From assembly GCA_023974075.1 (NCBI GenBank), contig CM043797.1, forward strand, positions 30,721,023-30,785,022: a stretch of 64,000 nt of DNA, in the 5' to 3' direction. The stretch is from Chaenocephalus aceratus. Taxonomy: Eukaryota > Chordata > Actinopteri > Perciformes > Channichthyidae. Below the pieces are notes generated by a model, which was not told the origin of the DNA, did not search any database, and saw only the letters and a program-made list of their open reading frames with translations. Positions 32,938 to 44,468 of this stretch are shown here, piece by piece. Numbering within the stretch: position 1 is the stretch's first letter; each line of letters begins with the position of its first letter. The position numbers and the translations under genes are program-made.

Positions 32938-34982
32938 GCCTAGGGCGCCAGATCTGTGGAGGCGCTGCGTTGACAGCTCTGGGAGGGAAACAAATGTTTT
33001 GACCGTTGGTGCTCATCCTAATTTTCGGCCTTGATGTAACAACATTCATAATTAAGTAAATGTAACACCCTTTTCTTCCCGGTTACACTTTTCATTTGCC
33101 CTGTAAGTGATAAAAATGGGGGATGTTGGCTTATCTGGCACCCGCAGCTCACAGCCAAAGTGCGAGTGAGCGTGGGAGCGAGCGAGGGAGAAAGGGACTA
33201 TGGAAGCAAACAAGAGACAGAAGTATTTGAATTTGATCAGACACCGAATTTATAGCATTGAAAATAATTACTTACTTTTTGCTCCGAATTTACCTATGTG
33301 AAATAAAAATGTAAAAATTCAAGGGTCCGTTTTCTGGTGCGCACCAGACGACCGTTTGTTACATTGTTTCATTTTTCAGAAGTTTCGGTTTGCGTTCACA
33401 CGGGCAAAACTCAAACGGACTATAAACTTTAAACACAAGTCGTGTGCACGGAAATGCTGTTCAACCATTGGTCAGACATTAAGGGGGTAAAAACGCAAAC
33501 CCCGGCCATTTCTACCGGAGCCTCCGCCATGGAGCATCGGCACTTTCGGCAGGTTATTCTCATGCTGCTGTTAATCTGGAGATCAACAGACTATAGCGGC
33601 CAGCGCATATGATTAATCAGACAACGTCCGTTAAAAAACATTATAACAGATAGGCTATAATGAGAGACGTTCTGCAGTAATGAGGGGCGTTTCACCGACG
33701 ACAGGTGTTCTTAATTGTATGTAGCTGACGGAGAATGTTGACTTTACACGACACTGTTCAACAGTGACGTGCACAGGTCTAATGTTGCCCGGGCAACAGC
33801 CCGTTTGCCATTTTTGTCCGACCTGCCCCTCTGGAGCATGCTCTGGAGAGAGGGAGAGCTTTTTTTGTTTTCTATTGTGACCGAATCAACATGATAAGAC
33901 CACAATTAGTATTGTAGCGTCTCACTGCGATAAAAACAAAACTTGTCAGCGCTTTCATCTGTCTCCAGTCACGTGACTTTGTTTACAATCTGACAGCTGG
34001 AAGCAAAGGCAAGACCTCCGAGTCCGGCCTCATATGACTATGGTGATCACACCAAATGGCGTTAGAGTATAGGGGACACACCAGGGGACTTTACTTCCTC
34101 TTGACACCGTCGGTTATTTACAAAAAATAGGCCTAAATATAGCCTATTTGTTGTTATTGTGCTTCGGTCTTTCTGTGTCTTTTCACCTGCTCCGTGAACT
34201 CCCTCAACGGGGCCGCTCACTCTCTTTTCTTGATTGCCCTCTCTCAGAGAACACTTCACTGTCCCGCTTCATTGTAGGATTTCTGCCATGTCTCTACTTT
34301 AGTTTGACCATCTCTGTTATTAGGTTATGGAATTCTAAATAAATAAGTAATTAAATACCTTACCGTTACTACGCTCATAAAGAATTATAAGAATAATGCG
34401 TATTGAACTGGTTTCATTAATTCGTGATTTTATTTAAGGTAATTAGGCTAGTTAGAAGCCCTATTTTATCAGTACACTGAAAGAAACAACTTGTAGGATT
34501 TACTTGATTAAATCTTAGCAAGTATTTGCACTTACTTTTTCTAAGTATATTTTACTGCTGTAATATCAAGTAGAACTTACTTTCCAGTATCAAGTCAAAT
34601 GTACTTATCACCAGACGTAACATTGGTGAAAATATTAAGTAAATGTTACTTAATAATGTTGAAGTTACACGTTATATGTATTTGAACTAATTAAGTAAAG
34701 TCTAATTATTTTCTTCATGGACAGGAACATCACTATTATCAAATTATTAAGTAAATATTATATATCTGTAATAGTTACTGTTATGAAGTAAATAAGTAGA
34801 TTTTATCATATTCTTTCAGTTTCAAATGTTGAATTACTCATTTGTTTGAAGTTATATTACTCACTTTAATTATGTAATTGTTACTCATTTACTTTTGAAA
34901 AATGTTACCTAATAAATGTAATAATCTATGCATTTAATATACATTGAGCACAAATCACAACTAAAATACAATACAATTACAC

Positions 34983-34988
34983 TTTATT
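34983..34988 (-). terminator. Candidate poly(A) signal of the SAMD3-like gene
   Basis: AATAAA on the minus strand, about 650 nt beyond the stop codon at 35634 and beyond the duplicated 3' UTR block. It lies just inside the left arm of the inverted-end unit. Confidence 0.4.
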
Positions 34989-35088
34989 TTGTCAACAATT
35001 CAATCACTATTAACCGACAACATTAACATTATAATAACTGCATGCAAACAATCTCTAAGCAGCAGCTTTCACAAAGCCCAAGAGCCAG

Positions 35089-35619
35089 AACCATGAAAGC
35101 TCAGACGCAGGTGAGAAAACGCTGTTGAGAAGTCTGCATGTGAAGAAGCTTGACAATTACTTTACATGTGTAACTTCCTCCATGTCTGCGAGCTCAAAGT
35201 TTCAAATCAGACAGAAATTAAGTCAATTGTCAAATACATTTAAACTTGCAGCGACATACAAAGGGCCTCATGCAAGAACATACTTGATATGAATAGAGCC
35301 AGAACCATGAAAGCTCAGAGGCAGGTGAGAAAACGCTGAAGTGTTTAGAACAAGAAAACCCAGGTGGTGAGGAATAACTGAAAATGAGTTAGGTCCTTAG
35401 AAACTGTTGCGTCACACTTAACACAATCACTCTATCAGTTGAGAAGTCTGCATGTGAAGAAGCTTGACAATTACTTTACATGTACATGTGTAACTTCCTC
35501 CAAGTCTGCGAGCTCAAAGTTTCAAATCAGACAGAAATAAAGTAAATTGTCAAATACATTTCAACTTGCAGCGACATACAAAGTGCCTCATGCAAGAACA
35601 TACTTGATATGAATAGACG
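35089..35619 (-). repeat. Tandem duplication in the SAMD3-like 3' UTR
   Basis: Copies 35089-35297 and 35298-35619 share GAGCCAGAACCATGAAAGCT, then GAGAAGTCTGCATGTGAAGA, the CTTGCAGCGACATACAAAG word, and end in ACTTGATATGAATAGA. The second copy has about 105 extra bases after GAGAAAACGCTG. The differences are few, so the duplication is recent. Confidence 0.85.
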
Positions 35620-35633
35620 GCTTTTCCATGTCT

Positions 35634-38600
35634 TTAAGACAGCAGGTTCACATTCAAAGCTTGCACTTTTGGGGTCAGCTTAATCCCATCCAGTCCGAGA
35701 AAAAGTTTCTGGAACACCTCAAAAGTGTAACGCAGTGTTGGGGGGTATGCCAAGTTTAACGCATAAATCAGCCCCATAAGGAGCGTGCATGCTTTGGCAG
35801 TACTGCCGCATCCTGGCATCATCTCTCTGCCTTCAAGCAGGAGGGCTGCATCAACTGGATCCTCTTCATTGGCACCATGGACAACCAGGATCGACAAGAC
35901 GTGTTCAGTTGCATCACTGCGGCTGTCTTCCTGCATACAATTTACAAGAAAAATGAAGTGAGAAACATAGAATGCTTGAATCATTCAAAGTGACTTCATT
36001 GTCAGGGCAGAATGAACACATGTGCTAAAGACCATCATTAACTCTGAGACCCTAGGCCTAGGGCCCTAATCCGGGCCGGCCAATTGTACTGTCTTTCAGA
36101 GGCTCTAGAGGGCTCAGTTCTGAAGCTAGAGTAAAGATGATATCATATGAAATTAGGATCTGAGGAATCCATTGGTGCCTTGTCCAATCATGTCATGCTG
36201 GTCAGCAAAGAGGCTAAATAACGCTGCAAAGATAGGCAACATTTTGGCGAGGGGAAAATGACATGACCATATTCAAAGGGGTCATCCCCTGACCTTTAAG
36301 CTCAAGATATCTGAATGAAAATGTGTTCTCTGGATATCCACGAGTCTCCTCTTTACACACATGGACACTTCATGCTGATCACAGGCAGTTTGGGACGAAA
36401 AACATGCAGTTCTGTGCATGCAGTATAAATGTGTTTTTTTCGCCTTTCTTAAAACGTTGTATTTTAATATTTTTGCATGCTGGGGTCTTGGAATTGCATG
36501 AATTGGATATGTGGATCCAATGAGCCCAATTATATTCATGTGTGATGATGTTGGAGCCATTCCATTGGAGTGAAACTTTTTTTGAAGATTGACTTCACAG
36601 TATAAAATGAGCTGTTGTGGCTTCTAGGATAGTCACAGCCATAAACTAGAGATGGAGGGCTTTCAGAGGATGTATGGCGTTCCTAGGTTTATTTACAAAA
36701 AGGGGGTTTCTGAGCAGTTTCCAGAACAGAAGTGCTCACCATCCAATCGCGGAAAAATGCAATTCTTGCAGAAATTTAAAAATAATTCCGATTTTGTTAT
36801 TCCAAATCACAGCATAGATTATTCTATGTCTTGATGTCCTAATGTGATACTTTGAAGGAATTTTTGACTACATTTGGCAATTCTCGAGTGGTTAATATGC
36901 TTAAGTTTAGCAGCAAATCTGTGTATTAAATTATATCAACACAAAAATTGCTGCAACAAGTTATGGGACATAATAGAGCAGGATAGCATCTCTCAAATAC
37001 TTGGACCAATGTTCTGAGCCGTAATACACTGAAAACATTACAATTTAATTAATTGAAATTAATAAACTATGTTTATAATAGATTTGTGACTAGAACAATT
37101 TGACCCAGCTTTCAGATGATGTAAACCACTTCTATATGACATAAACTGTTGAGCTGCGATCTCCCTCTAAAGACCTCCTGTTTAACATTAAAATGTTACA
37201 ACAGTGTCATTAAAAAAAAAAAAAAATCATGCTTTACCTTCAAAAAGATCCTGTTGTTTTTCGCCAAGGCTATGAGGCTGCGGATGACAGAGTCACGCCT
37301 CATGTCAATGCTTTGGTTCTGTGAAGAGATTAATATTGTGTCAATACTGAACTAATATTCATACACAATAAACTTTCAAGGAAGAAAACAAGAGCATACA
37401 TGTGCGAGGAGGAGTGATTTGAGCCAACTGAGCAAGAGCCATGGAAAGATGGACCATGCAGGGGCATTTGAACAACCGCGTGTGAGGATGTGTGCTGTGT
37501 TTGTGTAAGCATTGGGTGATGTGTGTGTGAGTGAGGTCTGTCTTTCTTAAAAAAAAATGTGATCATGCACAATTTTGAACAAGCATACCTGACTCAGTGT
37601 TTCCAGGAACGGCCTCAGCTTGGTCCCGAGGACTCCTCCCTTGGCCTTCATCAGCGCAATACGTGTTGGTGTGTAGTGGTTGAGTTTGTACATGAAGCTC
37701 TGCTCCAGCGAAATTGTAGTTATTCGCCCGAATTTCGCCTTTATCTGAAGTGACAAAGTAATCACAAGCACAACATGAGGAACTGGGCCAATAAGTCTGA
37801 TACAAAATTAAGGCAGGGTCAAGTATGTATAGGGTGTTATAAATCATGCAGATATTAATGGTGGAATGAACAAGCTATTTATAGAATTTTAACTTTGAGA
37901 GAATAGTGTTTCAAGTTAATTAATGTTCATGTGTATCTATCTTTTTTTTATTTGTTCCTGTACAATGGAGCATGTATAGATTCACCTACCTCAGCTTCAC
38001 AAAACAAAGCAGGCCATCTCTCTTTGAAGTCACCAGCAGCAGGACTACCAATCACAACCTCGAGCCTTCGATAAGAGAACGTTTTGTTCATTTTTTTAAG
38101 GCCACTCTGTAAATGAACAGACATCATTTGTAATATTAAAACAATGGTTTAAACATTTATCCACAATTTTATATTACATTACGCAGTGAAGAATAACAGT
38201 AATAATATATCACTCTACTTGCCTGAGCAATCACTCCAATTAGACTCCACAGGCTCACTGCTGTACTGCTATTCTTCCTGTTGATAGACAGATATGTAAA
38301 TAAGACAGATGAACTTCATGAATATAACATTTTCACTTAATTAGACTTAGAAACAAAATTAAACAATTGGTGGAAACAGTATGTGGATATTTTACTGAAG
38401 TAAAAGTAGCAATACCTCAGTGTATATTTATAACAGAGTATTTACTCTGTTAAAAGTAAAAGTCATGCATTCACAACCTTACTTAAGTACAATTTCAAAA
38501 GTATTAGTATCAAAATAAACTTAAAGTAAAAAGTACTCATTATGCAGAATGGCTCATTTGACAATAATATGTATTATATCACTGGATTATAATTAGTGAT

Positions 38601-39841
38601 GCACTAACTCACAGGTCTCAAACTGCAGAAAAAATACTTTAACTTACTGTAAAAAAAACAACAACAATATAATTAAGATATTTTAAGCCGTGTGTGTGTT
38701 TACTGTGAATTAGCTTCATTTGGGATTGCTTGGTCCGTGTACGCTTCGTTCATTTATTGATGGCAGAAACGAGAAAACAGCGGTAGCGCTGTTGCATGTA
38801 ACATTTGCTTTGTATGTCGGGGGCGGGAGATTCATGTGATTGGTTGTTGGTCGCGTTGCTTGAATAAAATCCCCAAGCTTCAGACACACCCAGCTCCAAG
38901 CTTTTTTTGAAGCTGTAGTGTGGACGCTCCGTGACGCGGCAGGCATTCTCCAGCCCAAATCAGCAAAGCTTATGAGTGTGAAGCAACAGTATCTGCTGCC
39001 AGCTGCTTATGTATGAAACGTACCTTCAGCTCATGAAATCTCTGCAGTATCAGAAGGAAGTAGCCTAATGATAAATCTGCAGCCTCTGAAAAGTGCCGCG
39101 TCAGAGAACCAGTGCCTTTTACGCACGGCCGCTCACTTCGCTAGATCCGCTAAAGGACAGCACGCTGCGGTCTAACCACACAGACACACATCAGGTGTTC
39201 ACTCATTATTCCGTATTTTTGTTAACGAGAAACATCTATTACAACAGGCCCAGCCGAAATTACATTGGCCCACCCACAATTGAAATCCTGGCGCCTCGGC
39301 TGATGCCAGGGCTAGTCAGTTAGCATGCTAATTTCAGTAGCTAATATATATATACAACACAATAGATTGGCGTATTTGACATGATGCAAGCACTGTAACC
39401 TCTTTGGTTTCTGTACATATTTTTTTTAATATTTAAAAAAAATCCATTGTAACCATAACCTGACAGGATGACAAAGCTAATTTTGGAAAACTGCGGCTAA
39501 CGCTAACTCAGCTAACATTACTTTTCCTCTCCTCTGCTTTTGACAATGCTATTCCAACTGTTATGCCCTTAGTTTTATAGACGTGAAATAAAACGTGGAA
39601 CCTTCTTTAGATACATGCGAGTGTTTTTTTTAAATTATCTGGTAAATTACAGTTAAGGTTAGCTAGCTAACAGCACGTAACATATCTAAAACATAATCTC
39701 TCAACTTTGTGAACTAATGCACAGAAACGTGAACATGGTTCAAGCAAACAAGAATTAGGCTATTATACACAAAGATACATATATTATCATAAGTCTTAAA
39801 CAGAGAGATAATAACTTACCAACACTTCTTTTTCCAGCCAT
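35634..39841 (-). CDS. SAM domain-containing protein 3-like gene (C-terminal exons clear, 5' part uncertain)
   Basis: Five consecutive exons read on the minus strand with compatible phases: 38277-38223, 38106-37990, 37744-37589, 37318-37238 and 35930-35634 (stop TAA at 35634-35636), 235 codons in all. Blocks include RWPALFCEAEIKAKFGRIT, HYTPTRIALMKAKGG, RRDSVIRSLIALAKNN and, at the C-terminus, LLMGLIYALNLAYPP and RYTFEVFQKLFLGLD. This resembles the C-terminal domain of fish multicopy proteins annotated 'sterile alpha motif domain-containing 3-like', whose function is unknown to me. The intron after 38223 has a GC donor (GCAAGT). A possible first exon 39841-39820 (MAGKRSV, donor GTAAGT) does not join in phase to 38277, so intermediate exons, including any SAM domain, are missing or unseen. 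All recognised exons are open, so the gene may still be expressed. Confidence 0.65.
38380..38640. repeat. AT-rich dispersed repeat in the SAMD3-like intron
   Basis: Contains ACTGAAGTAAAAGTAGCAAT, then TTACTTAAGTAC and AAAGTAAAAAGTACTCATTA, words common to a fish short interspersed repeat. It interrupts the region where upstream exons of the SAMD3-like gene would be expected. No TSD was found. Confidence 0.45.
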
Positions 39842-40396
39842 ACAGCTCCTCCGACAGCCTTCAAATGTGCAACTGCAAACCCAACTGAACCGTTGTCCAA
39901 AAACGCGGGTATCTTGTCTTGTCAAGACGCATGCGCGGATTCAAACAGCTACTATGGTTTTAGATTAACATTTACTTAGTATTTTAAGGTTTATGAGCAG
40001 TGATTATAAATCATTTAAATAGTATGAGTAAATATATAATAAAACTTACTCCTCCCACACTGTAAATGTATTACATGAATAAAAGGTGTATACATTTAAA
40101 ATGTTACTTAAGAAATTCTAGTTCTTTGTGAATCTTGATATTACCATGTAAAAAGTACGACAGTTAATTAAATATATTTTACTACACCAAAAAGTCAGTT
40201 TTTTGAGTGTAGCCATGTCTGCCGAGCAGTTACAATGGTCAAACTACATTAAAACAGAATTGTCCCCATTTTTCTTTAATAGTTACTAACATTAGATATT
40301 TTAATGAGATGTGGAAAAATGTGCCTGAATAACGAATGTAGCAGTTGGACATGAAAGTCAACTGATTGTCACTTGCAATGACAGTGTTGTGCTTTT

Positions 40397-40680
40397 ATTA
40401 CATTACATTACATTACATTACATTTGTTAGACACTTTTATCCAAAGTGACATTCAGTACTGTGGACAATCCCCACAGGAGAAATTTGGGGTGAAGTGTCA
40501 CCAGGGAAACAACTACATGACTGCAGTGGGACTTTTGTATTGTATTGTAGCCTTTATTTAACCAGTTGAAAATCCCATTGAGATCAAAGATCTCTTTTTC
40601 AAGGGAGACCTGCAGCAGACTTGAACTTCCTATCCCCAGATTCGAAGTCCAGCACACCAGCCACCGAGCCACAGCCACCC
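40397..40680 (-). mobile_element. Composite short repeat: (ACATT)n SINE-like unit and LINE 3' tail
   Basis: Five ATTAC/ATTACATT units lead into TTTTATCCAAAGTGAC, a very common fish repeat. Segment 40541-40620 is the reverse complement of the LINE tail at 8536-8610 (AGGTCTCCCTTGAAAAAGAG, TCTCAATGGGA, GGTTAAATAAAGG). The tail in opposite sense to the head suggests two independent insertions or a SINE that borrowed a LINE tail. Confidence 0.55.
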
Positions 40681-42489
40681 CATTTTATATCATGAACCTT
40701 TTACATTAAAAACAAGGGGGGGAGGCCCTTTTTCCAGTTTAGAGCAATAGCCCATCCAAATGTCTGTGCACGTCCCTGCTGTTCAACACTTCATTCTGCT
40801 TCACTCTTTAACTGAACAACCGCGGATGTCTTGAAAGACTCTTTCGCTAAAGATTTTTGAAGATATCCGCGTTCTTGTGACACACGTACATACTACGCTT
40901 CATATGTTTTGGTGCGGACTGCGTTCACACCAGCAATGAACCGCCCCAGAGTTCGCAAGCAAGCGTTCCGAGACCACCTATTTTAGCGGACCAGAGTCCG
41001 GTTGTTTAGTTCACTTAAGAGGTCTCGGATTGTGTTCACACCGACCCAAATGAACCGCACCAAGCGACTAACGTGTTTAAAATTCGATGTCAAAAAATTC
41101 GGTGTATAAAATTCGACGTCAAAAATTGCGATGCAGCATCATCCGGACTACTCAGACAGGATAAGCAATCGAGTCCGAATGCAATCAAACCGACTTCTGG
41201 CCTATCAGAGCCAAGCGGCAAACCCCGGGGGGACAGTGCAGTGAAGCCCAATGCTGCAATCTGTAGGCGATGGATGCATATGGCAGGGTTGCCAACTCTC
41301 ACGCATCTGGCGTGTGACACACGCTTTCACCCTCAATCTCACGCTCTCACTCTGCCATAACTATTCTCACGCCAAAAACGAGAATACCGAAGACTAGAAA
41401 CGGTTTTGAAAACTTTTGTCAGGTAGTGATCGTCTTCTCAATAGAACATCTTTGATAATGTCTTCTGGCCAATCAGAATCAAGATAACGGCGTGGTGTTG
41501 TTGCACGAAGTCCCGACGGAGAATACTTTTGCTGTAGTACATCTCTACATCGATACAACATTACGTGTTGATAGAAATCAACACGTAATGAAATAAGACC
41601 CCACGGTTTGATGATTGATAGGTGTGTGGGCTGTCTTTCATGTTGACACACAGAACAATAGGGGCTATCAACCCTTATCCACAATGTAAAGTAATTAACA
41701 CAGCTTCTTCCCTCTTCTCTCTGTGAGGAGCAACAGGTTCAGCTTTCAGAACAAAGTAACAAAAAACTAAAATGGCATTAATTTGTTTAAATATGTCGTG
41801 TAGTAATAGATGTATTTATTTTTCTTCTCAAGAGAGTACCAGAATGTGTATTTTATGTTAGTATTTCAAAAAATCTCCTGGGGGAGAATCCCCCCAGACC
41901 CCCCTACAGGGGTTGGGCTTTCAGCATGTCAACTCTTTCACCTGTGGGTAAATTGCAGGATTGGCTCCAGGTCGCCCTTTTTATTTACTACAAGACAAAT
42001 GTGCCTTTTTATTTCATACAGTTCAATTTGGATTGAGACAGGGAAATAATCTAAACCTCACGCGTGGCGTTTCACTGTCAAGGGGGAGCGTGTATGTAAT
42101 TACATTGCAAATACTGACTTCACCCCACCACTGTATGGGTTAGCCCTACCATAGATTACCCAACAAAAATACTCTCTGGCAACTGCCGACCCGTATTGCG
42201 CAAGCGCAGATCTAAGATCCAGTAGAAATGATAAAAAAGTAAAAGTCTGCTGCTTATTGTTCTACTAGGCCAAAAATAGAGTGTGTTAATTAATATATTT
42301 GGTAGTTTGGAGTAAGTCTGTACATTTGTTTGTGTGTGTTTCATGTATAGGCCTCTCACGATAATTAATTTTGTTGGATACATTTTCCAGGAAATTATTG
42401 CGATAAACAATAATATTGTCGGCATCGTTGTATGACCATTTTAGACCCCTGACATAATAATAATATATAATAATAATTGAAGTACATCC

Positions 42490-42666
42490 TGTTATGTATG
42501 TGTCACATCAGGTGTGACTGTGCCTTTAAGATGGCACCGGGAGTTTTGGGATGTGTGAACCGGATACAGTTGTGTTGTTGTGGTGTTGTCATGGAAGCGT
42601 ATGCAACAACGTGTTCAATAAACGGTCAACATAAATGTCATAGTCCATAGTCTTATATATACAACA
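42490..42666 (+). repeat. 5' LTR of the gypsy element
   Basis: 177 bp, starts TGTTATGTATG and ends TATACAACA, with AATAAA near 42618. It differs from the 3' LTR at three single bases. Confidence 0.95.
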
Positions 42667-42681
42667 TTGGCGACGAGGATT

Positions 42682-43578
42682 ATGGATTCTCTACTATCAC
42701 CTCTCTCCCCGTTCCTCGCACTGCCGGGCGAACCGCCGATTCCGTGGGTTCGCTGGCTTGAGTCCTTCGAAACGTTCATAGTAGCCGCGGGGCTAGCTGA
42801 AGCTAACGACAACAGGAAGAAAGCCCTGCTGATACACTCACTGGGCAGCGAGGGACAGCGGATTTTTCGGACTCTCGGACTCGCTCCGAAATATGCGGAC
42901 TGTGTTACACTGCTCACTGGACACTTTGCTGCCCCACAAAATGTTATGCTCCGGCGGATTGTTTTTCGGCAACGCCGGCAACAGGCGGGTGAGTCCGTCC
43001 ACCATTACGTGGCTGATCTGAGGGGACTAGCCAGCCTCTGTAAATTCGGGGCGCTGGAGGATGAACTAATACGGGATCAGCTGGCTGAGCACACTAACAG
43101 CCTGACTCTCAGAGAAAAGCTGCTAATGATGACAGACAAGCTCACTTTAACAAGAGCAGTGGAGGTAGCTTTCCAGCTTGAGTCAGCAGCAGCCTTAGCA
43201 TCCCAGCTAGCTCCCTCCTCCGGTTCTTTTCCCCACAGACCCATGCTACTAACTCAAACGGTGGCGCTACCCATGGAGCCTCACGGGGAGGTTTTCCCTG
43301 AGGACAACTTTGATGTGAACTTTGTGAACGCCAGGGTACGGCAGCACGCCAGGGTACGGCAGCACGCCGGCCCTGTGATAATTGTGGCTCATCATCGCAC
43401 CAGAGTCGAGCTCCGAACTGCCCTGCCAAGGGACAGAGGTGTCAACGCTGTGGCAGACAGAACCATTTTGCACGGGTCTGTCGCTCTGTTCCTGCAGCCG
43501 ACGGCCCACCTCCACGTACGCCTGGGCCACACGCACCGACGACCATCCACTCCGTGGGCGCCATCTCCCGACGGCTAA
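42682..43578 (+). pseudogene. Gypsy gag (frame lost before the zinc knuckles)
   Basis: The likely start ATG is 42682, shortly after the primer-binding block; the frame is also open upstream of it. Blocks PPIPWVRWLESFETFIVAAG and KKALLIHSLGSEGQRIFRTL are typical of fish gypsy capsid. The CCHC knuckles (CDNCGSSSHQ...C and CQRCGRQNHFARVC) are found not in this frame but in the frame of the following pol ORF. A one- or two-base shift therefore lies near 43330-43345, just before an 18-bp tandem repeat. The rest of the open frame after that point is spurious. Confidence 0.85.
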
Positions 43579-44468
43579 AGTGCTGCACGGTGGAGCTGGA
43601 TGGGGTCTGCCTCCCGCTGCTGCTGGATACGGGGGCCTCCAAGTCCCTCCTGAATGTTTCCACGGTCCGGCGTCTCTTTCCGCTCCGAACAATCACCGCC
43701 GACGCCGAGGATTTGTACGGGTATGGACACTCTAAAATTGGAATGGCGGGCACAATCACCTTGGCTGTGCGTTACGGGACTAAGACTCTCCCCGCATTCA
43801 CCTTTCAAGTGTCTCACCAGGGGGCCAACCTCATGGGTTTTGATTTGTTTTGTGAGTTGGGTTTCACCCTTGTGGACAATTCTGGGGCCGCTATCTTGTC
43901 TGTTGGCTCGCCGTGGCATCAGCGCTGGCCTGCCCTGTTCAGTGGTTTGGGCTGCCTCACCGCCTTTGACCACCAGCCCCTCCTCAAGCCTGAGGTACAC
44001 CCCGTGATTCAGCCCATACGCCGCCTGCCTCTCGCCCTGCGTGACGACGTCACCGCCGAGCTGCAAAAACTCTTGGAAGCGGGCATCATCGAACGCATTG
44101 ATGCTTCCCAATGGATTTCAAACCTGGTGGTGGTGAAGAAGAAGTCAGGGGGCCTGCGCCCGTGCATCGACCTCAGGCCGGTGAACAAGGCCGTGATACC
44201 CGACAGGTATCCGCTGCCCACAGTGGAGGAGCTAGCCGCACAATTCTACGGCTCTTCCATGTTCACGAAACTAGACCTTCGTCAAGGCTACCTGCAGGTT
44301 CCGCTGCACCCTGACAGCCGCAGCCTTACAGCTTTCGTGACTCATGTCGGAGTGTTTCGCTACACCCGCATGCCTTTTGGCCTCAGCTCGGCCCCCAGCT
44401 GTTTTAAAAAATCATGTCCACCATCTTCGCCGGCATCCCGGGCGTGGTCGTCTTCCTGGACGACATAG
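43345..44468 (+). pseudogene. Gypsy zinc knuckles, protease and first half of reverse transcriptase
   Basis: The frame carries the two CCHC knuckles, then LLLDTGASKSLLN (aspartic protease, DTGA at 43626-43637). RT follows with EAGIIERIDASQWISN, VVVKKKSGGLRPCIDLRPVN, FTKLDLRQGYLQVPLHP (first catalytic Asp) and RYTRMPFGLSSAPSCF. Directly after CF the frame breaks in a run of A (44406-44411) and the remaining residues to 44468 are spurious. RT continues in the frame of 44414-45739. Confidence 0.88.

Larger units (their letters stand above)
34473..40211 (-). mobile_element. Inner inverted-end unit containing the SAMD3-like gene
   Basis: The left end TACACTGAAAGAAAC and the right end, inverted, TACACTCAAAAAACTG resemble each other. 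The two subterminal arms are rich in AAGTAA and AAGTAAATGTTA words (for example 34638-34649, and inverted near 39970-39985). The flanks do not give a clear target duplication. The unit holds the SAMD3-like gene, with its promoter side at the right and poly(A) side at the left. No transposase is recognised. It may be an independent mobile unit trapped in the hAT, or an ordinary gene whose flanks only look inverted. Confidence 0.55.
33762..40778. mobile_element. Large hAT-like element carrying a spliced SAMD3-like gene (8-bp TSD CTGTTCAA)
   Basis: The termini are CAGTGACGTGCACAG and CTGTGCACGTCCCTG (inverted CAGGGACGTGCACAG, 14 of 15 matching). They are flanked by CTGTTCAA at 33754-33761 and 40779-40786. 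The 7017-bp interior contains an inner inverted-end unit (34473-40211) with a spliced minus-strand gene, and near the right end a SINE-like and LINE-tail repeat (40397-40680). No hAT transposase (BED, DDE or dimerisation domain) is visible, so mobilisation would have needed a helper. The surrounding DNA (33330-33750 and 40787-41060) has GCGTTCACAC-type words of another repeat. Confidence 0.82.

Noticed and set aside
38716..39323. Candidate SAM-domain exon of the SAMD3-like gene
   Set aside because: The ORFs there show no SAM-like pattern and no in-phase splice sites; left as unresolved intron.
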